DNA from: Telluria sp042683405
Lineage (GTDB): Bacteria; Pseudomonadota; Gammaproteobacteria; Burkholderiales; Burkholderiaceae_D
DNA: 64,000 bases
Reading direction: 5' to 3'
Assembly: GCF_042683405.1 (NCBI RefSeq)
Contig: NZ_JBHUJS010000001.1
Location: 496,001-560,000 of the forward strand
Under the pieces are notes generated by a model, which had not been told where the DNA came from, searched no databases, and worked only from the letters and a program-made list of their open reading frames with translations. Positions 56,701 to 64,000 of the stretch are shown piece after piece. The first letter of the stretch is position 1; every line of letters begins with the position of its first letter. The position numbers and the translations under genes were made by a program.

Positions 56701-59700
56701 GGTGGGTGAGCCTGCCGCTGCCCAAAGCGGCATCGGAAATCGCTCCGGCGGATGCGCGTTTCCTGCATAAGCTGGCGCGCCGCAGCTGGGGCTTTTTCGA
56801 GACCTACGTGACCGCGCAGGAGAACTGGCTGCCGCCCGATCGCGCGCACGCGAGCGATCGCGAGGCGGTTGACCATCGCACCTCGCCCACGCACATCGGG
56901 CTGTCCCTGCTGTCCAACCTGTCCGCGTGGGACTTCGGCTATGTCACGACCGGGCAGCTGCTGGCGCGCTGCGAGGGCGCGCTGGCGACGGTGCGCGGCA
57001 TCGAGCGCCACCGCGGGCACCTGTTCAACTGGTACGACACGCTGACGCTCGAGCCGCTCGAGCGGCGCTATGTCTCCACCGCTGCCAGCGGCAACCTGGC
57101 AGGCCACCTGCTGGCGCTCGCGCCCGGCCTGGAGCAGGCTGCCGACGCGCCACTGGTCGGACCGCAGGCGTTCCAGGGCATCGCCACCACGCTGGATATC
57201 GTGGAGGAGCACGCGAAGGAGGCCGGTGCCGGCGTCGCCGAAGCGGTAGCGGCGATGCGCGCCGAACTGGGGCGGGGCAGCGAGCAGGCCGGCGCGCAGA
57301 CGCTGCCCCGCTTCGCGGACCGCCTGGCGCAGCTGTGCCGCCACGCCGCGCAGGTCGCCGCCGCAGCCCAGAGCGGCGTGCCGGATCTGGTCGACTGGAG
57401 CGAGCGGCTGCGCGCCCAGTGCGCCGCATTCCTGGAGGAGCTGTCGGAACTGGCCCCCTGGGCCGCGCGGGCCGACCAGTACGTGCTCGATTCGCACCTG
57501 ACCCGGATGCCGACGTTGCGGGAACTGGCAGGCTTCTCCCTGCCGGAGCGGTCCGGCGATCGTTCCGCCGGCATCGACAAGCTGGTGGGGGAGGGCAGGG
57601 AGCGGGCGGCCGCCCGCGTGGCGCGGCTCGAAGCGCTGGCGCAGCAGGCGCGCGCCGCAGCGTGCATGGACTTCGGCTGCCTGTACAACCGCGCCACGCG
57701 CTTCCTGTGCGCCGGCTATGACGTGGACGAGCGACGCCTGGACGCGCGCCAGCACGACCTGCTCGCGTCGGAGAGCCGCCTCGCCAGCTTCGTCGCCATC
57801 GCGCAGGGACAGCTGCCGCGCGAGCACTGGTATGCGCTCGGACGGAAGCTGCTCTGGGTGCATCACGAGCAAGTGCTGCAATCGCGCCACGGAGCGCTGT
57901 CCGATCACCTGCTTCCCCACCTGGTGATGCCGGCCTGCCATGGCACGCTGCTGGACCATAGCGGGCGCGCGGCCGTGCGTGCGCTGGTGGGCCACGGACG
58001 CCGTGCCGGCCTGCCCCGGGGCGCTTCAGGCTTGGACGACGGCGACGGTCGAGAAGATGCCGCCGGCGACAGCCCGGACAGCATCGCTGGCACGCCATCG
58101 GCTTCGCTGCTCGGCCTGATTGGCGGCCACGATCGCGCCATCCGCAACCTGCAGCGCATGGCCGGCATCGGCCTGCTTGGGCGCTACGGATTGCACGATG
58201 GGGCATCGGCCGGCGTCGACGGCGCGCTGGAACCGACACATGCATTCTCGGCCCGGCAGCAGGGTATCGCGCTGGCGGCACTGGATCACCTGCTGTGCGA
58301 CCGCGCCATGCAGCGCCGCTTTGCGTCGGCTCCCGAGCTGCGCGCCACGCTGTCGTTGCTGCAGGAGCGCATTTCGCCGGCTGCCGCGTTCCGTGCTGCC
58401 CGCGGCGTACCTGCGCCAGGCGCCGCACCGGACGCGGGATCTCCTCCGCGCACGGTCGGCCGCGCAGTGACGCCCGTTCCGCGCGTGCACTTGCTGTCGA
58501 ACGGCCGCTATCACGTGATGGTCAGCAGCGCGGGAGGCGGCTACAGCCGCTGGAACGGTATCGACGTGACGCGCTGGCGCGAGGACGGAACGCGCGACCA
58601 TTGGGGCAGCTTCTGCTTCGTGCGCGACTGCGGCTCGGGCGCAGTCTGGTCCACCACCTATCAGCCCACGCGCGTGCAGCCGGAAAGTTTTGAGGCGGTG
58701 TTCTCGGAGAGCTGCGCCAGCTTCCGCCGCCACGACCACGGCATCGACCTGCATACCGAGGTGGCCGTGTCGCCGGAGGACGATGTCGAGCTGCGCCGCA
58801 CCCGTGTCACCAACAACTCGGGTGTCGCCCGCACGCTGGAGCTGACCAGCTACGCGGAGGTGGCGCTCGCCGCGCACGCGGAGGATGCCGCAAGCCCATC
58901 CCTGTCCGCGTTGCCCTTGCAGGCGGAGATCCTGGACGGCGAGGACGCCATCCTCTGGCAGCGCCGTCCACGCACGGACGGCGAGCCTGTTCTTCACATC
59001 CTGCACCTTGCGTGTGCGCGCGATGCGGCTGGCGCCGTGATGTCGTTCGCGACCAGCGGCGCGTCCTTCACCGGGCACGGCAACGATGTCTCCATGCCCG
59101 GCGCCATGCGCCATGAGGGCGCGCTCAGCGGCGCTTGCGGCGCGCTGCGCGACCCCATCGCCGCGATTCGCTGCCGGTTCGTGCTGGAGCCGGGGGAGGC
59201 CGCCACCGTCGATTTCGTAACCGGCGCAGCGGCAGGCCGGGAATCCGCCGTGCAGCTGGCCGGCAAATACCAGGACGCCCATCTGGCGGACCGCGTGTTT
59301 GGACTGGCGCGCACGCACGGCCAGGCCGTCCTGCGCCAGCTGGATATCGACGACGCTTCCGCCCAGCTCTACGCCGAACTGGCGGCCGGCGTGATCTATC
59401 CACAAGCGCCGCTGCGCGCCGATCCCGCCACGCTTGCGCGCAACCAGCGCGGCAAGTCCGGCTTGTGGGCATATGCCGTTTCCGGCGACCTGCCGATCCT
59501 CCTGCTGCTGTTGCGCGACGCCGCGAACATTGGCATGGCGCGCCAGCTGATCCAGGCGCACGCCTACTGGCGCATGAAGGGCTTGCCGGTCGACCTCGTG
59601 CTCTGGTACCAGGACAACAACGCGCAGCCGCTGCGCGACCAGCTGATCGGCATGGTCAACGCCGGACTCGGCATGGCTGCATCCGGCCAGCCGGGCGGGA

Positions 59701-62297
59701 TCTTCGTGCGCGGCCTGGACCAGGTGTCGCCGGACGACCAGTTGCTGATGATGTCAGCGGCGCGAATCGTGTTCGACGACGCCGACGGCGCGCTGGCGGA
59801 CCAGGTGGCGCAGGCGTTTGCCGAGGCGCCCAGGTACGGCCCGCTCGCGCCGGAGCCGGACGTGGACGCCACGCCCTACCGGCAGTCACCGATGCCGCTG
59901 CCCGAGCTCCAGCTGTTCAACGGCATGGGCGGGCTGGCGCCGGACGGACGCGAATATGTGATCCGCAGCCGCGCGGACGCACGCACCCCGGCCCCCTGGG
60001 AAAACGTGCTGGCCAATCCCTCGTTCGGCTGCGTGGTCAGCGAAAGCGGTCACGGATTCACCTGGAACGAAAACGCCGGCCGGTTCCGCCTCACGCCAGC
60101 GGATGGAGATGCCTCCGGCGAAGCGTTCTACATCCGGGACGAGCAGTCCGGGCGCTTCTGGTCGCCCTCCGCGCTGCCCGCGACCGGCAGCGGCGACTAC
60201 ATCACGCGCCACGGGTTCGGCTACAGCACGTTCGAGCATGCGCAGGACGCAATCCACAGCGAGATGACGGTCTTCGTCGCTCCCGACGCGCCGCTCAAGT
60301 ACACCATCATCCGCGTCCGCAACGACGGTCCTTCGCTGCGCCGGCTGTCCGTCACCGGCTATGTTGAATGGGTGCTGGGCGAGCTGCGCGAGCGCAGCGC
60401 CATGCACATCGTCACCGGGCTCGATGCCGACAGCGGCGCGCTGTTCGCGCGCAATGCGTTCAATCCCGACCTGGGCGGGCGGGTCGGATTCTTCTATGTG
60501 AACGCGCAGATCCGCACGGTGACGTGCGACCGGCAGGAGTTTGTCGGCCGCACCCGCTCGCTCGCCCATCCGGCGGCCATGCGGCGCAGGCGCTTGTCGG
60601 GCCGTACCGGCGCCGCGCTCGACCCATGCGCCGCGTTCTGCGCTCCGTTCGCGCTGCGTCCCGGCGAAGAGCGCGAGCTGGTGTTCGTCCTGGGCGTTGG
60701 CGGACGCCGCACCACCGATGCCGCGCATGTGATCGAAACCTGCGGCAGCAGCGAGGCGGCGCACCGCGCCCTGGAAAAGGTCCGCCAGCACTGGGAGGAT
60801 GTGCTGGGTGCGGTCCGGGTCACCACCCCCGACCCCGCGCTGGACGCGCTGGCCAATGGCTGGTTGCTGTACCAAGCGATCGCCAACGGCATGTGGTCGC
60901 GCATCGAACCGGGCCACGGCGCAGGAGCGTGCCGCTTCCGCGACCAGTTGCAGGCGGCGCTGGCGGTGGTGCACGCCCAGCCCCAGCTCCTGCGCGAGCA
61001 GTTGCTGCTGTGCGCGGCGCACCAGTTTAGCGAGGGCGATGTGCTGCACTGGTGGCATCCGCCGTCCGGATGCGGCGCGCGCACCCGCAGTTCGGACGAC
61101 TACCTGTGGCTGCCGTATGCGGTTGCGCACTATGTGGGCGCGACGGGCGATGACGCGGTGCTGTCGGAGCACGCACCGTGGCTGGACGGGCGCCCGCTCA
61201 ACCCCGGTGAGCAGTCATACGAGGACGTGCCCGGCCGCGCGACCGCATCGGCCACCCTGTACGAACACTGCGTGCGCGCGATCAGGAATGCATGGCGGAC
61301 CGGCCCGCACGGCCTGCCGCAGATCGGCAGCGGCGACTGGAACGAATCGCTCGACATGGCCGGACGCGAGGGCAGGGGCGAGAGCATATGGCTGGCCTGG
61401 TTCACAGTGGATGTGCTGACCCGGTTCGGCGAGGTGGCGCAGCGCCACGGCGACCACGTGTTTGCCATCGCGTGCCGCGAACACGCGGTGCAGCTGGCGC
61501 AGTCGGTCGAGGAACACGGCTGGGATGGCAATTGGTACCTGCGCGCATTCCACGACGACGGCACGCCGCTGGGATCGGGCGCCGGCGCCGATTGCCGCAT
61601 CGACTCGACGGCGCAGAGCTGGAGCGTGCTGTCCGGCGCGGCGCTTCCCGAGCGGGCGCGCATGGCGATGGCGCAGGTCGCCGGCCAGTTGGTGCGCACG
61701 GAGCAGCGTCTGGTGCAGCTGTTCGACCCGCCGTTCGAACGCGCCGTGCCGGATCCCGGGAGCGTCCGCGCGTTCCCTCCGGGCGTAGGCTGGAACGGCG
61801 GACAATCGACCGATGCCGCCGTATGGGTGGCGATGGCGTTTGCGCAGCTGGGCGACACGGAGCGCGCGTGGGAACTGCAGCGCATGCTCAACCCCCTGGC
61901 GCGCTCCGGCAATCGCGACGACGCGCGGGCATATGCGGTCGAGCCTTACGCCATGGCCGGCGGCATCAGCGCGCTTGGTCCGGACGCTGGGCGCGGAGAG
62001 CGCAGCTGGTGCACCACCTCGGCGGCCTGGATGTACCGGCTGATCCTCGAATCGCTGCTGGGCGTGCGGCTCAGGGACGGCGCGCTGGCGCTCTCGCCCC
62101 TGCTTCCGGAGCAGTGGGACGGGTTCACGGTGCGTTACCGGCACGGCACGGCGCTGTACCTGATCGATGTGCGCCGCGCGGCCACGCCATCGCTGACGCT
62201 GGATGGCAAGCCGGTGGACGGCAGCTGCATCGTCCTGGAGGACGACGGTGAACAGCACCTGGTCAACCTCTGCATCGGCCCCGCCCCTGCCGTATGA
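53709..62297 (+). CDS. Cyclic beta-1,2-glucan synthase (NdvB/Cgs family)
   Basis: A giant membrane enzyme of ~2862 residues. It polymerises UDP-glucose into beta-1,2-glucan, and cyclises it for the periplasm. Order of parts: an N-terminal helical region; TM segments at ~407 and ~440; a GT84 catalytic domain with YVITLDADTMLP (~640); more TMs (~835-1000); a glycoamylase-like region (~1015-1330, SNLSAWDFGYVTTGQLL); beta-rich regions; and a C-terminal GH94 phosphorylase-like domain (~2060-2862). In GH94 the catalytic acid is usually the last Asp of GDWND; here the motif is GDWNESLDMAGREGRGES, with Glu. Start uncertain: TTG 53709 has GAGG six bases upstream and is preferred over ATG 53670 or the frame opening at 53583. 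No exporter (Cgt/NdvA) is adjacent. Confidence 0.9.
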   Translation: MKQETPPLPDPSSPRGLADEQPLRAELFGAARMAQHGRELASLHRIDQRTPPVRLLPRLAANAGAIVQACDGIAAASKGGLALTPAAECLLQHATLIGEQALRARREMPRKLRRTLPRLAGGEGAGEPRIYQLALELVAHTDGKVDVDNAARFLAAYQETHVLTLAELQLFPAMLRVALVEALRRIAGATLRGLNERRLANQWADRLAQAAPEPARLLVLVADMARSQPPCTRSFVAELSRRLQGQSATLAMQWLAANLAKTGRTVEQEVLDEIAQQAADQASVDNAAATLRLLGTVDWQAFVARLSHVEQELGRDPDGTYPRMDAGTRETYRRKVALLAGRSGRPELEVAQAAVALAREPRAPSAGGLDPRTRHVGHYLVGRGAPLLEERLGLAPRASPFASQRSRLLAFLGAIFVFTTLFTVAAMDRARDSALDEVLAALFTLVFSVGASQLAVALVSFIAGQLTRPRLLPRMDFRDGVPDDAQALVAVPSMLYSPADVDTLCDTLEVHFLANRDPNLRFCLLTDFADADAQHVHGDDELLALARARIDALNGRHAFERTVTTYDEDGTAAEHTQQVQPFLLLHRARRWNPQEGVWMGHERRRGKLAELTALLRGGPRTGFELMVGQVDQLHAVRYVITLDADTMLPRDAARELVATMAHPLNQAQVAPDGSRVLDGYGMLQPRMAVRLPATLSSRYEGLCAGAHGVDPRTRSLPDAYQSLFGEGSFAGKGIYDVDAYERVLGKRLPVNRILSHDLLEGCYLRSGVLADQLLYEPTPSRYSEDVGRRHRWVRGDWQIAGWLRPTVPGPDGARLPNPLTPLSRWKIFDNLRRSLVAPALTALLVISWPVIPVDWFWTAAVLAAIFVPPMVSALFNLIEKPAGVPWPQHWSNVWHNAAMSIGHAGLALVFLPYEAFVNLDAIVRTCWRMLVSRRRLLEWRPASLSRSSANLHSNARNMWFAPLLAVLCAVALQLSNPPALLLAGPFLLAWLLSPLVAWWVSLPLPKAASEIAPADARFLHKLARRSWGFFETYVTAQENWLPPDRAHASDREAVDHRTSPTHIGLSLLSNLSAWDFGYVTTGQLLARCEGALATVRGIERHRGHLFNWYDTLTLEPLERRYVSTAASGNLAGHLLALAPGLEQAADAPLVGPQAFQGIATTLDIVEEHAKEAGAGVAEAVAAMRAELGRGSEQAGAQTLPRFADRLAQLCRHAAQVAAAAQSGVPDLVDWSERLRAQCAAFLEELSELAPWAARADQYVLDSHLTRMPTLRELAGFSLPERSGDRSAGIDKLVGEGRERAAARVARLEALAQQARAAACMDFGCLYNRATRFLCAGYDVDERRLDARQHDLLASESRLASFVAIAQGQLPREHWYALGRKLLWVHHEQVLQSRHGALSDHLLPHLVMPACHGTLLDHSGRAAVRALVGHGRRAGLPRGASGLDDGDGREDAAGDSPDSIAGTPSASLLGLIGGHDRAIRNLQRMAGIGLLGRYGLHDGASAGVDGALEPTHAFSARQQGIALAALDHLLCDRAMQRRFASAPELRATLSLLQERISPAAAFRAARGVPAPGAAPDAGSPPRTVGRAVTPVPRVHLLSNGRYHVMVSSAGGGYSRWNGIDVTRWREDGTRDHWGSFCFVRDCGSGAVWSTTYQPTRVQPESFEAVFSESCASFRRHDHGIDLHTEVAVSPEDDVELRRTRVTNNSGVARTLELTSYAEVALAAHAEDAASPSLSALPLQAEILDGEDAILWQRRPRTDGEPVLHILHLACARDAAGAVMSFATSGASFTGHGNDVSMPGAMRHEGALSGACGALRDPIAAIRCRFVLEPGEAATVDFVTGAAAGRESAVQLAGKYQDAHLADRVFGLARTHGQAVLRQLDIDDASAQLYAELAAGVIYPQAPLRADPATLARNQRGKSGLWAYAVSGDLPILLLLLRDAANIGMARQLIQAHAYWRMKGLPVDLVLWYQDNNAQPLRDQLIGMVNAGLGMAASGQPGGIFVRGLDQVSPDDQLLMMSAARIVFDDADGALADQVAQAFAEAPRYGPLAPEPDVDATPYRQSPMPLPELQLFNGMGGLAPDGREYVIRSRADARTPAPWENVLANPSFGCVVSESGHGFTWNENAGRFRLTPADGDASGEAFYIRDEQSGRFWSPSALPATGSGDYITRHGFGYSTFEHAQDAIHSEMTVFVAPDAPLKYTIIRVRNDGPSLRRLSVTGYVEWVLGELRERSAMHIVTGLDADSGALFARNAFNPDLGGRVGFFYVNAQIRTVTCDRQEFVGRTRSLAHPAAMRRRRLSGRTGAALDPCAAFCAPFALRPGEERELVFVLGVGGRRTTDAAHVIETCGSSEAAHRALEKVRQHWEDVLGAVRVTTPDPALDALANGWLLYQAIANGMWSRIEPGHGAGACRFRDQLQAALAVVHAQPQLLREQLLLCAAHQFSEGDVLHWWHPPSGCGARTRSSDDYLWLPYAVAHYVGATGDDAVLSEHAPWLDGRPLNPGEQSYEDVPGRATASATLYEHCVRAIRNAWRTGPHGLPQIGSGDWNESLDMAGREGRGESIWLAWFTVDVLTRFGEVAQRHGDHVFAIACREHAVQLAQSVEEHGWDGNWYLRAFHDDGTPLGSGAGADCRIDSTAQSWSVLSGAALPERARMAMAQVAGQLVRTEQRLVQLFDPPFERAVPDPGSVRAFPPGVGWNGGQSTDAAVWVAMAFAQLGDTERAWELQRMLNPLARSGNRDDARAYAVEPYAMAGGISALGPDAGRGERSWCTTSAAWMYRLILESLLGVRLRDGALALSPLLPEQWDGFTVRYRHGTALYLIDVRRAATPSLTLDGKPVDGSCIVLEDDGEQHLVNLCIGPAPAV

Positions 62298-62429
62298 ACA
62301 CGGTGACTGTTTCCTGGGCGCATCCCGTCATGTCAACTTGTTAGTAAATAGTTAATAAGCATCAAGCCGGTTTCGGTGTGCTGTCTAAAGTGGAAGTAGC
62401 GGACTCGCCGCTACCATACCGGAGGACGC
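62298..62429. promoter_or_regulatory. Intergenic region before the PHP-type hydrolase gene
   Basis: About 130 bases, AT-rich in the middle (TTGTTAGTAAATAGTTAATA near 62339-62358), a likely promoter zone. No terminator is evident after the glucan synthase gene. GGAGG at 62421-62425 is the ribosome-binding site of the next gene. Confidence 0.5.
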
Positions 62430-64000
62430 ATGCCTCGCCCCTGCCTCGCCACACTCGCCGCCGCCGGCGCCTTGTCGATATCGCCGGCCGCGCTGGCGGA
62501 CCGGAACCACCACGGCTTTGAAGCGACCCTGCACGCGCCCTACCAGGGGGACGATGCAGGCGGTGCGCGCACGTTCACGCTCAGCTTCGACCATCCGACC
62601 GCACACCAGGAACTGTCCGTGCACTGGACGCTGGCGCTGGAAGGTCAGCGCGGCGAGGTGCTGCGCACCTGGTCGGGAGAACTGCGGCTGCCGAAGAATG
62701 GCGCCAGCGTGCGCGTGCCGTGGCGCGGGCGAATCGAAGGCAAGGCCGCGGACGGACGGTACACGGTGCGCATGCGTGCCCGGGCCAGGCCGCGCGCGGC
62801 GCACGCGCCTGAGGGAGAGCTGATCGAGCAGGCATGGGAGGTCGTGCTCGGCCCGGTGACTACGATGCGGATGGCCGGCGCCGCGCCGATGTCCGCGCCG
62901 TCCTTGCGCTGGCCCGCCGGCGCCGCTAACGCTGCGGGCGCGCTGCCGTACCAGGTCTACTACGGCAACCTGCACAGCCAGACCAACCACAGTGACGGCG
63001 GCGCGGACGTCGGCGATTGCAGCGGCGCGCAGGAGCCCGGCGCTTCTCCGCACGGGCCCCTCGATGCATTCACCTACGCGCGCGGGCGCGGCCTCGACTT
63101 CCTGATGGCGTCGGAACACAACCACATGTACGACGGCGCCGACGGGCACGATCCGCAGGCCGATCCGGGCGAGGCGCGGGCGCTGTACCGCGACGGCCTG
63201 GCGATCGCCAGCGCCTTCACCGCCGCGAGCCCCGGCTTTGTCGCGTTGTATGGAATGGAGTGGGGCGTGATTAGCAATGGAGGCCATGTGAACATCCTGG
63301 GAGCAGGGGAGCTGTTGGGATGGGAGCGCAACGACAGCGGCGAACTGCTGGGCGACACGCTCACGCCGAAGAACGACTACGCGGCGCTGTACACGCTGAT
63401 GCGGCAGCGCGGCTGGCTGGGCCAGTTCAACCATCCCAGCTGGCGCGGCCAGTTCCAGGTCGGCGGCGTCGCGTTCGGCTACACGGACGACGGCGGCGAC
63501 GCCATGGCGCTGTGCGAGGTGCTCAACACCTCCGCCTTTTCGACCAGCACCAGCGAGTCGGAGACGCGGCGGTCAAGCTTCGAAGGCGCGTGCAACAAGG
63601 TGCTGGAGGCGGGCTTCCGCGTCGCCTTCTCCAGCAACCAGGACAACCACTGCGCCAACTGGGGCGCCTCCTACACCAACCGCACGGGCATCCTGGTGCC
63701 GTCCGGCGTGCCGTTCAGCGAAGCGGCGCTGATGGACGCGATCCGCGCACGGCGCGTATTCGCGACCATGGACAAGGGATCGCAGGTGGTGCTGACGGCG
63801 AACGGGCGGATGATGGGCGAGCGCTTCGCCAACAGCGGGCCGCTGCGTCTCCTGGTGGGATTTGCGAACGCGGCGGGCAAGCGCGCCGCCGCGGTCGTGC
63901 TGTACGAGGGAGTTCCCGGCCGTAACGGCACCGTCACCGAGCTGGCGCGCGTCGCCGACGCGTACTTCACGCCCGCGCCCGGCGAGCATTTCTACTACGC
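62430..64000 (+). CDS. Secreted PHP/CehA-type metallohydrolase, N-terminal part
   Basis: Open to the window end, at least 523 residues. Signal peptide MPRPCLATLAAAGALSISPAALA. Residues ~30-150 form a beta-sandwich-like region; ~170 onwards is a PHP-superfamily domain like CehA/McbA: YYGNLHSQTNHSDGG (first His pair and Asp), FLMASEHNHMYDG, FVALYGMEW, GHVNILG, GQFNHPSWRGQF and FSSNQDNHCANWG. These give most of the expected metal ligands. GGAGG lies four bases before the ATG. A calcineurin-like/PHP phosphoesterase role is typical, but the substrate is unknown; proximity to the glucan synthase could mean glycan phosphate or phosphoester processing, which is speculation. Confidence 0.8.
   Translation, partial: MPRPCLATLAAAGALSISPAALADRNHHGFEATLHAPYQGDDAGGARTFTLSFDHPTAHQELSVHWTLALEGQRGEVLRTWSGELRLPKNGASVRVPWRGRIEGKAADGRYTVRMRARARPRAAHAPEGELIEQAWEVVLGPVTTMRMAGAAPMSAPSLRWPAGAANAAGALPYQVYYGNLHSQTNHSDGGADVGDCSGAQEPGASPHGPLDAFTYARGRGLDFLMASEHNHMYDGADGHDPQADPGEARALYRDGLAIASAFTAASPGFVALYGMEWGVISNGGHVNILGAGELLGWERNDSGELLGDTLTPKNDYAALYTLMRQRGWLGQFNHPSWRGQFQVGGVAFGYTDDGGDAMALCEVLNTSAFSTSTSESETRRSSFEGACNKVLEAGFRVAFSSNQDNHCANWGASYTNRTGILVPSGVPFSEAALMDAIRARRVFATMDKGSQVVLTANGRMMGERFANSGPLRLLVGFANAAGKRAAAVVLYEGVPGRNGTVTELARVADAYFTPAPGEHFYY

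Noticed and set aside
54924..57995. A ~1000-codon minus-strand frame inside the glucan synthase gene
   Set aside because: The plus strand encodes a continuous, recognisable NdvB protein; the antisense frame is Arg/His-rich noise.

Overview
The window is GC-rich betaproteobacterial chromosome, most likely Oxalobacteraceae (Massilia/Duganella/Telluria type). The reasons are the gene order tRNA-Tyr/Gly/Thr - tuf - tRNA-Trp - secE - nusG - rplKAJL - rpoBC, the chemotaxis genes, and abundant GC-rich intergenic palindromes. This assignment rests on gene order and protein flavour only; no database search was possible.

Layout. 1-5.7 kb: end of a MidA-type methyltransferase, a membrane-anchored J-domain protein, cheW, and a pair of signalling genes (receiver-TPR and HDOD-GAF). 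5.8-19.9 kb: tRNA and translation/transcription core with EF-Tu, SecE, NusG, L11, L1, L10, L7/L12, RpoB and RpoC, closed by a UUCG-loop terminator. 19.9-27.4 kb: an AT-richer accessory island with no integrase or transposase visible. It holds a degenerate BglII-like nuclease fold fused to a coiled coil, a two-TM protein flanked by imperfect direct repeats, a frameshifted murein endopeptidase next to a small exported cysteine-rich protein and a broken copy of it (resembling a decayed effector/immunity locus), a GIY-YIG protein and a DUF2726 protein. 27.4-32.5 kb: two methyl-accepting chemotaxis proteins, the first coupled to a bacteriohemerythrin and bracketed by a 28-bp repeat.

32.5-45.6 kb: mixed metabolic and envelope genes: an alpha/beta hydrolase, a lipoprotein, an old yellow enzyme, a YaiO-like barrel, a VOC protein, an amidohydrolase, an M28 peptidase and a TonB-like protein. 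These are followed by a three-gene NarL-type two-component operon that includes a periplasmic binding protein, and an M14 carboxypeptidase. 45.8-50.5 kb: two DUF885 metallopeptidase-like genes and a Liv-type binding protein in a minus-strand peptide/amino-acid cluster. 50.6-53.3 kb: an Lrp-type regulator divergent from an unusual cysteine desulfurase-MBL-rhodanese fusion. 53.3-64 kb: a repeat-rich spacer, a giant cyclic beta-1,2-glucan synthase (NdvB family), and the start of a secreted PHP/CehA-type metallohydrolase that runs off the window.

The most rewarding places for a second look are the pseudo-nuclease/coiled-coil gene and the decayed endopeptidase locus in the island, the receiver-TPR protein with Glu at the phosphoacceptor position, the desulfurase fusion, and the repeat families that mark island and cassette boundaries.
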